DNA of 64,000 nucleotides from Gamsiella multidivaricata. Taxonomy: Eukaryota > Mortierellomycota > Mortierellomycetes > Mortierellales > Mortierellaceae. The notes under the pieces are model-generated. The model had not been told where the DNA came from, ran no database searches, and saw nothing but the letters and a program-made list of their open reading frames with translations. How positions within the stretch are numbered: position 1 is the first letter of the stretch; each line of letters starts with the position of its first letter. Location of the stretch: positions 248,001 through 312,000 of the forward strand of contig NW_026251749.1 in NCBI RefSeq assembly GCF_025024155.1, read 5' to 3'. A program made the position numbers and the translations under genes. Below, piece after piece: positions 32,905-45,755 of the stretch.

Positions 32905-34211
32905 ATGGCCCTTTTCAGTTCGCAATGGGCCTCCGCCCTGGTCGAGCTACCCACGCTGACCTTCCATCACGCCCTGCTTCCCCTCAGCATCTTCTCTGCG
33001 CTCCATGGCATCCGCGTCTCCATGGCATACCGTCAGGCCCTGGAGCATGCTGCGGAGCAGTCCCTCAGGGACGGCACAGGAACCAGGCCTGCTCGTGTAC
33101 CCTGGGGCCAAGCCCTGCTCTCCGTCCTCACAATGTCCCTTGGCGGCGGCTTCACTGCCAGTAAGTGCTTTTGCATCTTCGATGTGCTTCCTTCGCTGGC
33201 GCGTCGCGTATTTAACATGCATGCCGGTGCAGTTGCTAACAATACACCTTTTATTCGTGTTATCGGTCGCCTATACAAGGCATGTTACTTGGTATGCCTC
33301 CCTCATGGCTCGGCTCCAACATAACGGTCCCAACATACGCTCTGTCTTTCGTCTTGGTCCAGTACACGTTCCTGTACGATGTGCTAAAGGACATGGTCCC
33401 CCCCGCGATCCTTAATCCTATCCTCCTTATCGCTGACGGATCTCTGAGAGCACTGTCGATTGCCAAGCTGGGTGTGGACGGCTCTAGGATGCGCTTTGCA
33501 GCAGACAGCCACCAGGGTGGTGCAGGAGGCGTAAGCGAGCCCTGGTTTGCGATGCTGTTGCTGGGTATGATTGCTGGCTCGGGCGGCGGTATGTGGGCAG
33601 ATCTGCTCAAGATGAAGACGCACCAATGGACGCTCTCTACCCCCACATTCGTTCACTCTGCCACATACGATATGAAGGCGGCTTTATTGAGCGCGCTTTT
33701 CTATGCCGCATCGACCTCTCCACAACTCCATGGATTACTGCGTGGAGGAGATGCAGAATATCCGCTTTTCAAGAGTGGGCTGCTTGAACCGCAGGATGCA
33801 AAGGCGATGACCATCCTGGTTATGTGCACGGTTTTGCTGGGCCAGAATGCGGATATAGCCTCCTACGGCTCAGTGCCTCTGAGCTGGATCAGTTCGCTTC
33901 AGTCCAAAGCAGCGGTCTCCAAGAAGAACGACGATGACGATGAATACGAGTCCATTGGGTTGGCCAGGGTAGGCCAGGACGATACAGCGCCCCATCGTCC
34001 TTTGAGAAGACGCGGGCGACCAGCAAAGGTGTTGGCAGAGACGGCGCTGACAGCGGAAGAGGATGGGGAAGATGAAGAGGAGGAGTCTGTAAAGAAGAGC
34101 AATCAGGGTAGGAAAAGGGCTAGCAGCAAGAAACCGGTAACACCAGATCCAGATACACATTCGACTCGTAATAGCACCCGTATTCGCAAGCCGACCCGTA
34201 AGGACCTTTGA
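32905..34211 (+). CDS. TRIC-type (TMEM38-like) cation channel
   Basis: Exons 32905-33160 and 33280-34211, 395 residues. Hydrophobic segments alternate with the glycine-rich turns expected of trimeric intracellular cation channels: LSVLTMSLGGGFTASMLLG, then MPPSWLGSNITVPTYALSFV, the FLYDVLKDMVPPAILNPILL block, and a second MLLLGMIAGSGGGMWADLLK which mirrors the first GGG motif. TRIC proteins are monovalent cation channels of ER/nuclear membranes that balance charge during Ca2+ release. The tail of about 110 residues is highly charged (KKNDDDDEYES, GEDEEEESVKK) and contains an AT-hook-like RRRGRPAK with further basic clusters to the C-terminus, unusual for the family. Only 135 bp separate the ATG from the TIR element, so the promoter is largely new DNA. 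Family call moderately strong. Confidence 0.75.
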
Positions 34212-35246
34212 ACAGGGTGATTCATCGACATGTACTGATGCACTTCAATGCAGGAGAAATATATTTAACTTTGGTATCCCACATCTGCGAAGGATGATCT
34301 CCTGCTTTGGAATGGCGTGAGAGCGATGAGAGAAGTTAATAAAGGAGCAACAGGGAAATCCAGAGGACCAGGAACAAGGCCAGATGGACACGATGCGGTT
34401 CCTTTGGCGAGATATTTTTATATACAGACATATACAGCGAAGTGCGACAGTTGTATCAGCCATTGGATGGACATGGGGTGTGCCCAGTGATGAGGGAGAG
34501 GATCGTCTTACTGGTATCCATGGGCCCATGGCACAGAAACCTGTGGATGCGAAGGGGAGGGAAGGGATGGAACTTTGCATATATTGTGTAGGGATGTCCA
34601 CGCAAATAAGACGCAAGCATAGGAATGTTATGGCGCACGAGGATTGGACCAGTAAAGGCAGATTTTAAAAATACACCCACTCTGGTCATGCCAGCCGCCA
34701 GTCATAGGACAGCTTGACCACCACGTAGAACTGTCATGTACGTGCTTGCAATTTGCCCTTCGCGATGACATATCGGTGTAACAGCAGGGCGGATATGCCG
34801 GAGGACTGGACAGGCGTCATCAACCAACCCTCAACCTCATCATCCCCATTCAAATCGATTCCACCCGTCCCGCCTTTTTTCTTCCTTCCTTCCTTTCTTT
34901 CCTTCCTTCTTTTCTTTCCTTGAACAACAACAACCACAGCCCCATCTCCAGTACCCGCACTTCTACTTTTAAACAGAGAGATAGTATCATAAAGAAAAAA
35001 GAAAAGCACACTACCTCTACTTTGCTCGCCTTAATTAATTACTTCGCCAGGAACCACATTCCTTACCCTCCGATCGCACTCAGTCCGCTGCCCGCCTGTC
35101 CCTCGGAAAGAGCAAGAAAAACGCGCGGCCTACTCTATCCAAACCCAGCAACGAGTTCCTCTCCCTTGGTCTGTCCATCGTTGATAAACCGTTGTTAGCA
35201 AACGAAGAATCCTTATTCTCTGCAAGTTTCCCCAGCTTACTGTCCC
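34212..35246. other. Intergenic region between TRIC and FYVE genes
   Basis: No gene seen. The right half is strongly pyrimidine-rich on the plus strand (CTTCCTTCCTTTCTTTCC at about 34,880-34,920) and is a likely promoter/leader for the FYVE gene. The left half is the TRIC 3' flank. Confidence 0.55.
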
Positions 35247-37475
35247 ATGCCAGCATCTCGTCCTCAGCATACTGACCAACACGCGAAACGGACGACTGCA
35301 GCTCCCACACCATCCTGTACCAGCAAGAACAACAACAACATCCTCTCTGTCCCAAGCGACCAACGCCATCAGCACCACCAGCACCACGAGCAGCATCAGC
35401 AGGAACTCGATTCTGTTGTATCCAGTCCTCAGAGTAGTCCAACAAATCCACACCCCAGCCGTTTTATCGCGCCTCAGTCTTCTCTGACCCTTGCAAGCTT
35501 TCACAAAAGATCTCTGCCGGACACCGATCATGTTACTGATACCGACAGCAACACTCGAGACTACACCGGCAACACCGGTGCGTCTCCTGATCTGCATGCA
35601 ATCAGTGTGCGGTCGGTTCCCACCTCAGCCTCCCCCTCGTCTTCAGCCTCAGGTCATTCGCACTCGAACCACAGGAATGTAGCAATCTCATGTGTCAAAG
35701 CTCAACCGCAACCGCGACACCCTTCTCAGGCTCATCATCAGACACAAAGCCAGGCTCTGCCTCAGAGCCGCGTGCAAAGTCCATCTCAAATGATTGCGCT
35801 GAATGAGGCTCGCGTGTTTGCCCAGCAGCTGCTTCAGCAGCAATTGCATCAGCAGCAGTATTACATTAGTCAACAAAATCAGCAACCTCAACATCCCAGT
35901 CAACAACAGGGGTCTCATCTCGACACCGCGCGCTACGCCAGTCTAACGCCGACTGGAGCGCGGTCGATTACTGGACCAATGATGAGTGCACGGGGCAGTA
36001 CTGCGGCAAGTACTATCGGAGGCGGAGCCGCAAACCCAGTTCAAGGAGGAACACGAGGAAACGCAGATGAACCGATGGAGCAAACACTTCTTCTTGTCCG
36101 ACCCGTGTGGGTGTTAGATCAGGATGCTGCAGCTTGCAGCATTTGCGCGAGAACCTTCAACGCCGTTCGACGTAAGGTAAAGAAGTGCATTCCTCCTTTT
36201 CCCAGAATGCGCCTTTTTTTTTGTCCCTGCATTCCGAACCATTGCCTGGCGCGCAAACACGGCATTGGCTAGTCCCTGATATGTTGGCGCGATTCCCAAA
36301 GGGCCTATTAGACCTTTTGTCTTGAGCGAGTATGGACACAGATCTATTCACTACGTGACGGCAAAGGGGAGAATAACATCACTTTGACACTTATGAGTCA
36401 TGGGATTGATCATGGTTGGATAGGAGGCGGGAAGCAAAAGGAGAGAATATATCTGGCGTGATTGGATGATTGGAAGATAAAAAAAAAGATGGCAGCATAA
36501 TTTACTCAGTGGTTTGTTGGGTCCTGGCTATTATGCACTCTCTGTTTGATGCCTGCGAATGCATGGAATGGATGCATGTGCCTGATATTCGCTAGATTGA
36601 CCATGGGATGGGATGGTGTGAATTTGGATGATACGTGCTTTGTCATTACTATGGTCAAGCAGAGTTCAAATTCCGTCGAATTGTCTGCCAGTTATATCCA
36701 ACAAAGGCGTTTCATATTAATTGAAGCCGTCCATTGGACAGCACGAACGCGTCAGGGCGATGTGCTCTTCATTCCCTTTTCTCGGTGGAATTCCATTTGG
36801 CGGGTCGCGATGTTGCCCCTTCAAAAGGACGTTGTCTGCTACATGTTCAAGTCCGCCCTACGTACATGTTATTCCATAGGATTCCTCACCTCTTTGATCC
36901 CTGTCAAACAGCCCTACTTATCGGTCGTTTCTTATATATCGTATCTTGAGTAGAACACATGTTTTCACCATGATTGTCCCAGTGTAATTAACCATCTTCT
37001 CTCTTTTGTGTCACCTTCTTATCTCGTGCAACCCAATTCCAAACAGCATCACTGCCGACAATGGTAAAGCAGCGCATAGCTGTCTTCTTGGTTAAAAAGA
37101 AAGTTTGCCTATCCGAAGGCACAGTCGACTAACATCTGCTGTCTTTGCATCTAGCGGACAGGTGTTGTGCCATGACTGCAGCTCTCGGAGCATCGCCCTG
37201 CCCCAGCTCGGCTACACTAAAGCTGTGCGGGTTTGCAACGACTGCTTCAATGTCGCCTACCTTGTTGCCTACTGTGTCTCTGATGATCTTGGGTCATCCA
37301 CACAGGTACTTAACCAATCCCTACTGCCAAACATCGATTCAGTTGTCATGATCATCCTACTCATCTTATTCCTTATAAAATTTAGATCCATGGCGCTCGT
37401 GGCCTTTATGAACTCATCGAAACTAATGATGGTAACACACAAGTCAGCCGCTTGAACTGCAGCTATAATATGGCG

Positions 37476-37508
<33 letters not shown>

Positions 37509-40500
37509 AACTGGACGTTTCTGACCTCGACTCTCTAAATTAATCACGGTTTTGGATAGAAAAAGTAATCGAAGCCGTATTGAGTCACGGTGGATTGGAC
37601 GCCGCAATCTACCTGTGCAACATGGTTCACGGTTATGAACTGCACGCCCTCGCTACTTCTTCCTTGGCTGCCCTAGCAGAGCACAGTAAGTGAACAGCAT
37701 CTCTTGAAGTAAACACTTCTATACAGCTTTTCGTCATCTTTTATTCTAATGTCTTCAGCTCCTCGACTAAATCATAGAGCACATTCAGAGCGTCATTGTC
37801 GCTAAGCGAGCCATGCCCAGACTCTTTCACCTGGTCTCTGCGTACGTTCAGCATGCCATTGCGCCTGCTCGACCCCCCTCTCCACCCATGGGTTTGATTC
37901 GAATGGCGTCAATGGTTTCAGTGCATACCAAGGGCGTAAGACGGATCGAGACCATTGCCGTAGTCCTCATGAATATTACCCATATTGTATCTCAAATGGT
38001 GCCTGACAGTAAGTTTTCATGCATCTGTGATGAGGTACGCTACTATCTCAAGATGTTGGTTGCTAACGTAAGGAAACATCCATACATAACACTATAGAGC
38101 TACTCGCGAAGCAGTTAGTCATGGAGGGCGCGATTGATACCCTGATGTGCCTTTGTGTATACTTCCCGACAGGCATCCGCACTCGCGCCATGGAGGAGGC
38201 TATCAGGACCATGTCTCAGGAAAACAATGCATCCGAGCGCAGCGGAGAAAAATCTACAACGAATTCGGCTAGCCAACCAAGAGGAAGTATTGACGAAAAC
38301 CACCAATCCCAGCAAGGAAACCAAAGTTATTTAGGCGAAGGCCTTGAATCCAACGAAGGAATACTGCTTTCCATGGACGATGTGTTCCATGCGCGTTTGG
38401 AAAGTATGCAGGGTCTCGCAGCCAAATGTATCTCTATGATTACGGCGGATGTGTCGAATCAGGCTTTTATTGTGGATGAACCGGAGAGGATCAACCGGTT
38501 GGTACAGCTGTTATACTCAACCAATCTGGATGTGGTCAAATATGTCTCTAAGACGATGGCCTATTTGTCCCTAAGAAATGACCGATACAAGCCAGATATC
38601 GTCAAGGGGTCTGGTGCAGCTGCCTTGCTGTCAGTCATCCATACGGCTATCAGTGGAGACAATCATATCCTATCAAATCCCAATGGAATCAACACGTTGG
38701 CCGATGCGGTGTCGCATGCCTGCTGTGCGCTCGCCAACCTGGCCACGAACACGGAATCGCAGGAGATCTTGATGTCACATATGGATCTTCTCAGTGTAAC
38801 TTGTGCTGTCGTCGGCATGTTCCCGCATCAACGCGAGGTTGAAAGGTATGCTTGATGACACAGTGAGTTGTGTTTCGGTAGAGGAGTTCGTCCCATGATG
38901 ACTAAGAGGATGTACTTCTCTTTTCACTAGACATGTTGCTCGACTTGTCGCGAATCTGGCACTCTACGGTAAGCACGGCGGTTCTGCTGCCTCTTTGTCA
39001 AAGCAGAATGAAGGAGTAGAAGTTATTCCTAACGAGTCATTGTTTACTAAATCCCTTGCAGATCAAAACAAATTGGCGCTTCTCACAGCGTACAACTCGT
39101 CTTCTGAGAGCCGACCCACAGATAGTTCTTACCTTTCGCAACAGCACCGCTACTCTTCACCGCCTCCCCCAGTTCGTCGCGCCAGAAACAATGTTATTCC
39201 GACCCTCCTTTTCATTGGCGCACTCACCCTAGAACGAGAAGGCCCTCTTGCCACGGATCAAGAGATCACCGAGTCTTTTTTGATTCCAGAGCAGGACACG
39301 ATCGATTTTATGAATGATGAGGGTAGCCAACCACTCGGACGTGCCAACCCAGGCTACCTGACGCCTACAGACTCGCCCTCAGAGAACGATATCCTGGGAC
39401 AAGATCATCGTGCACTGAACCAAATGACTATTGCCAACGAAAGCAATTGCAGCGGCAACGCCGATGAGGGAGAGCAGGAGGATGAGGAACTCTCGGAATG
39501 GAGAACAGTTCCAGGCATGGAGGATGTCCAGCGCCATATCGTCCGGGCGATCGACAACCTGATGACCTCTGTTACCGACGACCCGTTATCGAACCAGAGC
39601 TTTAAGGTCTTTTCTCGGGTCTGGCCCACAATTGGGTTGGTCAAGACGATCCAAATGACAAACAAGGACGAGGATACTCAAAGACGAGCGATGCATGTTT
39701 TGAGCACGTTGATCCAACAGCAGGAGATCCATGCGGATGCGATAGCAGTACTGAAGCAGCAGCAGAGGTTTATGGAGGAGCCGGAGGAGCATCATCAACA
39801 GGAGCATGTACGAAATAAGAAAGCTGTTCATAACGAACAGGAACATCTCGAGCAGGAACGTCTCGAACAGGAGCGTCTCGAGCAGGAACGTCTCGAACAG
39901 AGGCGTCTTGAACAGGAACGTCTCGAGCGGGAACGTCTCGAACAGGAATGTCTCGAGCAGGAGCGACTTGAGAAAAAGCGCGCTAAGAAGGAGCGTTTTG
40001 AGAATGAGCAGCTGGAGAGAGTGCTTGTGGAGAGGAAGCGGGTAGAGAATGAGCGCCTTGAGCAGGAACGTCTTGAGCAGGAACGTCTTGAGCAGGAACG
40101 TCTTGAGCAGGAACGTCTTGAACAGGAGCGAACGGAAAAAGAACGCGTCGTGAGGGAACGTCTGGAGAGGGCACGCGCAGAAAGGGAGAGGGAGCGACTG
40201 GAGAAGGGACTACAGGAGAAGGAACACGTTAAGCAAGAGCAACTTGTGCAGATTCAATTGAAGCAGGAGAGGATTGAGCAAGATCGAGCCAAGCGTGCAG
40301 AGGACGTGCGAAGGGAAGGAGAGGAGAAGCACGCGGGAGAGGATTTGCAGCGCACGGGTAGACAGGTGTCGGAAGATGCTAGAACCCACCCGGTGTCTGA
40401 GGATATGGTCCAGGGTGCAGGCTCGAAGGGTGGCTCGAGCTCTGAGGACCAGACGACCAGCCAGGACGAGGCACCGAAGGCCAAGGAAAAGAATAAGGAT

Positions 40501-40530
40501 AAGAAGAAGAAAAAGAAGGGATCGAAGTGA
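35247..40530 (+). CDS. FYVE-finger / armadillo-like / coiled-coil protein
   Basis: Eight exons: 35247-36176, 37047-37063, 37155-37305, 37386-37431, 37560-37685, 37778-38008, 38098-38845 and 38931-40530; phases all match, giving about 1,282 residues. The first 290 residues are Gln/Ser-rich. A FYVE zinc finger follows ([50 protein letters not shown]), containing the R-K-HHC-R-x-C-G pocket that binds phosphatidylinositol 3-phosphate on endosomes and vacuoles. The HHCRQ core lies on a 17-nt microexon. Residues about 370-800 are helical with armadillo-like character ([40 protein letters not shown]). Residues about 1,050-1,210 form a long charged coiled coil with LEQER repeats, and the protein ends in a Lys tail. 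It may be an endosomal scaffold; I know no named orthologue. Confidence 0.85.
37477..37507. repeat. Poly-T tract, about 31 bp, inside an intron
   Basis: Uninterrupted T run in the intron between exons 4 and 5 of the FYVE gene, 50 bp upstream of the acceptor. It could act as an extended polypyrimidine tract and is prone to length change. Confidence 0.9.
39840..40135 (+). repeat. 15-bp coding repeats (LEQER) in the FYVE gene
   Basis: Two blocks (about 39,846-39,965 and 40,050-40,130) of near-identical 15-mers of the type CTTGAGCAGGAACGT, encoding (R)LEQE pentads. In the second block four successive units are identical at DNA level, which points to recent expansion by slippage. Confidence 0.9.
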
Positions 40531-40806
40531 AGGGGTTCTGGAGCATGATTCCGACGAGCTGTAATTGCTCAGTCTTCGTTCATCCTTCATCCTGGGCACC
40601 TTGGGGCGCCTTTTTTTTTTTTTTATCACTATATTCAATAAACTGGACTATCAACTGTGAAGTATTCCAACGATAACCACAGGGGCTTCTTTTTCTTCTC
40701 TTCATCGTCTTCATCATCATTCCTCTTTTTCTTCATCCCCATCCCCACCATCCGCCTTCTTTTTCCTCTTTTCCAGGACGCAACCACTGCAGAGGACCCC
40801 TTTGCC

Positions 40807-42656
40807 ATGCCCTCCTCTGACCCCTCCAGCTCAAGGAGACCGCTTCTCCTGGCGGCGTCCTTCATCTGCTCCTGCTTCAATATGTTAGTCTCAGGATCGC
40901 TCGACGTCTTTGCTCTTTACGCGCCCTCGTTCACGACCAGGCTAGGCTACTCTCAGACAGAGACCAGCGCCATTGCCATCATTGGCAACATAGGTCTCTA
41001 TGGCGTGGGTCCCGTCAGTGGCCACATGGCTGATAAGCTAGGCCCACGTCCGACCTCGTTCATTGCAGGGTGTCTTCTCGCTCTCGGATATGGTCTCCTT
41101 TCAGCAGGATACGCCAACGGCCTCGACAGTGTCCACCACAACCAGCCCCCAACTCCGTTCCTGTTCATGGCTCTGTACCTCTTCCTGGCTGGAATGGGTA
41201 ACAGCGCTAGCTACATGGCAGCGTTTACCTCCCTCGCAAAAAATTTCACACATGCCCGTGGTCTTGCTCTAAGTTCGTCTTTTTTCTGTCTCTTTAAACA
41301 TGGCATCATACGCCCATGAGCAGCCTTCTAATTGACGTTCTTTCTCTTGGCTATCGTCCCATACATTCTCCTTGTGAACGTCAGGCATCCCGACCAGTTT
41401 CTTCGGTCTTTCTGCCGCAGCTCTGACGCTGATCGCACATTCTTTCTTTGTGATCAAGGTCCGCAGCCATCTCCACATTTTGGAGGACAAACAGGAACTG
41501 GATACGGCCAATTTTTTGCTCTTTCTCGGGTTGCTCGGTGGACTTGTCAATGCAATCGCCTTCGTCAGCATGCGGATCCTACCTGCACCAAACCCTAATA
41601 CCGCAAGCAACGTCCTGGACGACCATACAATTGAACCATCGATCCTCCAGGGAGCAGCCGCAATGGTCAGGGATGAAAACGAGGAGACGCCATTATTGAG
41701 GGAAGGTTCGATCACGCCAACCATCGCCAACGCTTCGAGCGTGGACTCTCAGTATTCAACGGCACCTACTAGGCATCCTCATCACCATCCCCGCTCTATC
41801 AGCGGCAAGGCTTTCTTCTTGGATCGAGATGCACAGTTGTTCTTCCTAGTGATGGTCTGTCTGACCGGAACAGGCCTCATGATCATCAACTCAATCACGG
41901 CAATGGTGGACGCTGTAGCCGCCTCCGAAAACGCGGATCTACCAGCAACTTTTATAGGTCGTTTGGGCGATAAAAGTCCTATCTCTGCAATACACGCGGT
42001 TCATGTGGGACTGATCAGCTGCTCGAGCTATGTCAGTCGTATCCTTGCTGGATTTGGATCTGACGTTGCAATCCGCCGATATGGCACCCACAGAATTAAC
42101 GTCGTACCTATAGCGGCCGCATGCATGGCTCTTGCTCAAGTCGTGGGTATGTTTGCATCGCTGCGGTGGCTCTACCTTTGCTCCCTTCTCACTGGACTCG
42201 GCTACGGAGGGTTCTTTGGCGTGGCCGGGATCATTGTGGCAGAGTTTTGGGGCGAAGGGACTTGTGGACAAAATTGGTGAGTTCTAAAGCAGGACGATGT
42301 CAGACTGAGAGTTGAATATATGGGCTCTTGCAGATGTACTGTCTAATGTTCTTTGCTCTTCTTGCTCTTTTTGCTCCCTCCCTTTGCTCTTTATTCCATG
42401 AACGTATCTGATGAATGGTTGCAGGGGTTGGCTTTCATGGGGATCTGCTCTTGGCGGCCTGCTGTTTAATCTCCTGTTTGGCCTCGTTATGGATGCAGCT
42501 AGGCCAGTGGTCGATGGAGAGCCTCAGGCTTGCAAGGGGCATCGCTGCTTCCGGTGGGCACTTGTGGCCTCATTTTTGGCCTGCGTCTTTAGCTGTGGGA
42601 TCAGCATCATTATGTGCATCCGACAGAAGCGGGGAGGGGCATTGAGGATGACATGA
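40807..42656 (+). CDS. MFS transporter (Nodulin-like / Mch1-like)
   Basis: Exons 40807-41272, 41385-42276 and 42425-42656, 529 residues. About twelve membrane spans are visible with MFS landmarks: GSLDVFALYAPSFTTRLGYS, GPVSGHMADKLGPRPTSFIA (motif A, loop 2-3), FLAGMGNSASYMAAFTSLAK, and ISCSSYVSRILAGFGSDVAI in the second half. A long hydrophilic central loop (about residues 215-280) carries Ser/His-rich sequence. The N-terminal arrangement (YSQTE, NIGLYG...G, ARGLA) is that of Nodulin-like/NFD4 and fungal Mch1 transporters, whose substrates are mostly undefined. The first donor (CTAA|GTTCGT) is weak, but the family sequence S-I-P-T-S-F-F-G-L-S across the junction supports it. It follows the FYVE gene by about 275 bp. 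Confidence 0.85.
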
Positions 42657-43745
42657 TAGAGATAATTGGGGAAGAGAGAAGAGGATCATCATTCTTAATT
42701 CATGAACTCTGTTCTTTGCGTACCCTTTACCCTTTACCGCTTTTTCGGTCTATAGATACATAGACCTGTGCATACAGTACATACATCAAGTAATAAAGTA
42801 ATAAATGCGGTATGCTGGCTACACCATGTAGTAAACCGTAGAAACTGAGAGCCGAGAGCCAAGAGCGCAATTGCAATCATACTTGTTGTGCTCAGGAGAA
42901 CATTCTCATTATTGTCGACATAGACCACTCACAGCTGCAAGAAGAAATGTATGTACAACCAACTACACAGTTGCAGCAATAGCGAGGTCGACGCAGTGTC
43001 ACAGATCGGCTGCATTGGTTGCACTGATCGGGAGCAAACACTGCTGTGCTGGTGCGGTAGCTGTACTGTCATTTATTGTTGCGGCTGTTCCTGATGATGC
43101 CGTCATTGGGGGGCGAAGAGTCGACAAACGAAGAGGAGTGTGGTGAAGTCGTCTTTGTTCTTGGGGCAAGGAGATGAAGAAGCGTGCTATCTTCGGGTGG
43201 TTCTAACTGCTCATCGCCGGCTCTCAATTGCATCCCATCCATCCAATATCAATCGGTAAACATACTTTCCCCTCGTCCTCTCCCCCCATCCCCCATTACA
43301 ATCCCAGTAAAAAAAGAACAGCAATAAATAATGAGCGCAGACATGCTGCAGTATCGTCGTACACGGCCGTAATATCGTATGTAATCGGCTCAGGTTTTTT
43401 TATCGACCGCGATGGAAAGAAAACGTGGGTGGATAAATGTAAGCAAGAATATGTTTATATATGCGGCTCTTGATCTCATTCATCCTTCATTCTCGTCCTC
43501 ATTCTCGTTCCCGGTCTCGGTCTCGTTCTCATTCTTATTCTCCTCTCTCCTTCGCCTTCACGATCACAATCACAATCAATCTGATCAGTCTCTTGTTTAT
43601 TTCAGGTCCTCTGCAGCAAACATTCTATTCCACGGAACATAACCCAAATAGAACACTCACTCTTCCGCGTGGTGTGCACAATAACCCTTCATTCCCCTCT
43701 ACCTTCCTCCCTTCTCCTTTTCTTTCACCTACCTCGCCTCCAAGG
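42657..43745. other. Intergenic region
   Basis: No recognisable gene. The left part is the MFS 3' flank. From about 43,470 to 43,745 the plus strand is strongly C/T-rich (CTCGTTCTCATTCTTATTCT), a likely leader of the monooxygenase gene. An in-frame ATG at 43461 precedes the start I chose. Confidence 0.5.
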
Positions 43746-45490
43746 ATGGCAGCGAACCAGCGCTCCCGAGCACTCATGTCTGTCTCCACCCTGGACTCGT
43801 TCGATGATCTCCCGGACCTGAAGCCGCTGCCGCAGTCGCACGCTCCTCTCGCGTGTGAAGACCCCTCTAAAGCCGTCCCCTTTGATATGTCCATTCTCAC
43901 GATCTCGCATAGAAAGGACGTCAACACGATCAAAGCTCTCATTGTAGGCGGCGGCATTGCTGGTCTCTCCCTCGCAATCATGATGGATATGGCCGGTATG
44001 GAGTACGAGATTTTGGAGCGATGCACGGGCGACGAGCCTGAGTTCGGTGCAGCCCTCACCCTGGGCCCACCAGTCCTACGGCTGCTCGAGCAAATGGGCT
44101 TGCTCGAACAAGTGGAGCAGGCGTCCTCCCCAGTGACGGGAATAACGGTCGTCGACAGTGAAGGTCGGAAAATGGGTCGCCTCGAGAGTTTCACAAAGGA
44201 ACGATACGGATATCCCTTCACGAGCATGACACGTCCAGCCCTCCATAAGATCCTGCTCGACAGAGTTCCCAAAGGCAACCTTCACCGGGGAAAGACCGTT
44301 GTGGAGACGCTCCAGAACCCCAATGGCGTCACGTGCAAGTGCTCAGATGGATCAACGTACTATGGTGACATTATCGTGGGCGCAGATGGAGCACAAAGCC
44401 TGACTCGCGAGCGGCTGTATGCACAGCTCATAGAACAAGGGAAATTGCCAGAAGCAGACATGGAGCCTTCGGTATATGAGCACGTAAGCGCCATTGGCGT
44501 GTCTGATAAGTTGGACGAGAAGCACTATCCGTCGCTCTCTGACAAGGAGTCCGAGTTCCGGGTGGTCTACACCAAGGAAAAGGAAAAGTCTTGCTCAGTA
44601 TGTGTTGTGAAGCAAGTGCTATTATTAACGGCAGTGTAAAATGTTTTCTGAGGCATGAACAGCGTATGCTGACGTTTTTATTCATCATCTGTCCTTCGTA
44701 GTTCTGGTACCTGCCTGTTCCTGGCAACCGCGTCGCCTGGGGCCTGAATGCGCAACTGCCAACGCCCAAGTACAAGTTTCAATGTCAGTCACCTTCCGCA
44801 ACTGCCTCAACAGCCGCATTGACGCGCCCTCAAGTATCCTCAGTCTCGTCTTCCTCCTCATCCTCATCCTTGTCGCAACAAAAGATCTATGACGACTGGA
44901 TGACGAGCGCACCCGATCTCGAAGATGAGTTCCGATACGTCCTAGACGCACGCTGTGCTGTTGGCACCGGCACTGTGCGCGACTTTTTGAGCCATACACC
45001 ACGCGAGAAGATCGCCCGTGTTGACTTGGTGGAACGACTCTACAAGACTTGGTACCATGGGCGCATTGTGCTCCTGGGCGATGCCTGCCATCCGCATCTG
45101 GTCGTCGGCGGACAGGGTTCGATTCAATGTCTACTGGATGCAGTATGCCTGGTCAATCTGTTGTACGATATGGAATACAACTCACCCCACGAGATCACCA
45201 AGGCCTTCAAGAAGTATCACACAAAACGAAGCGTGATCGCAAAGACCTCGATCGATGACACAAGCGCTATGGACAAGGTCTTTCATAGCCAAGGTCTTCT
45301 GGCAAGTATGATGCGCAAGCTCCTATTCAACTCCACCTGGAGCTTCAGCATCGCAAACGACAAGTTCAACAACAACCGACCACAGCTATCCTTCCTTCCC
45401 TTTGTCGAAGACCGGGCCACGAGCAAAGCCAACAAGCAAAAGGTCTCTGAGCGTCTCACGCGCAACCTTCAAGCGTACCCTCCTCTTTAA
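43746..45490 (+). CDS. FAD-dependent aromatic-type monooxygenase
   Basis: Exons 43746-44597 and 44702-45490, 546 residues. Start MAANQRSRALMSVS was chosen over an in-frame upstream ATG (43461) because the intervening codons look like leader. The dinucleotide-binding motif ALIVGGGIAGLSLAIMMDMA (about residues 64-83, GxGxxG) is followed by an acidic ribose-binding end (EILERC), the DG-type motif IIVGADGAQSLTRERLY, and the second FAD motif GRIVLLGDACHPHLVVGGQG. These define the PF01494 class of single-component flavin hydroxylases. A Ser-rich insertion (about 320-345) interrupts the substrate domain. Such genes are multi-copy in Mortierella relatives; the substrate is unknown, with phenolic or polyketide compounds as possibilities. 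No biosynthetic cluster is visible nearby. Converges on the uL3 gene. Confidence 0.9.
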
Positions 45491-45755
45491 TCCGTCCCTT
45501 CCTCTCTACTCAGCTTCTATGCTCTATATACGCAATACCCTGTACATGTACTTTTAGCCTTTAACTTTTCAATACAAACTACGCGCTCTACAAGACTATT
45601 ACATAATTCTGCCCTGCCACAGACAGGCACAAAAGTAAAAAAAAAAAAAAACCAACGATGACAATATTAATTGTGGATGCGCGACAAAATAACTTTATTG
45701 AAATCATCTCACGCGGACCTTGCAATGCTCATTAGAGACCCAAAAAAGTAGATAT

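Noticed and set aside
42871..43146. 91-codon frame between the MFS and monooxygenase genes
   Set aside because: Short, compositionally odd, no splice or family support; the region looks like flank sequence.
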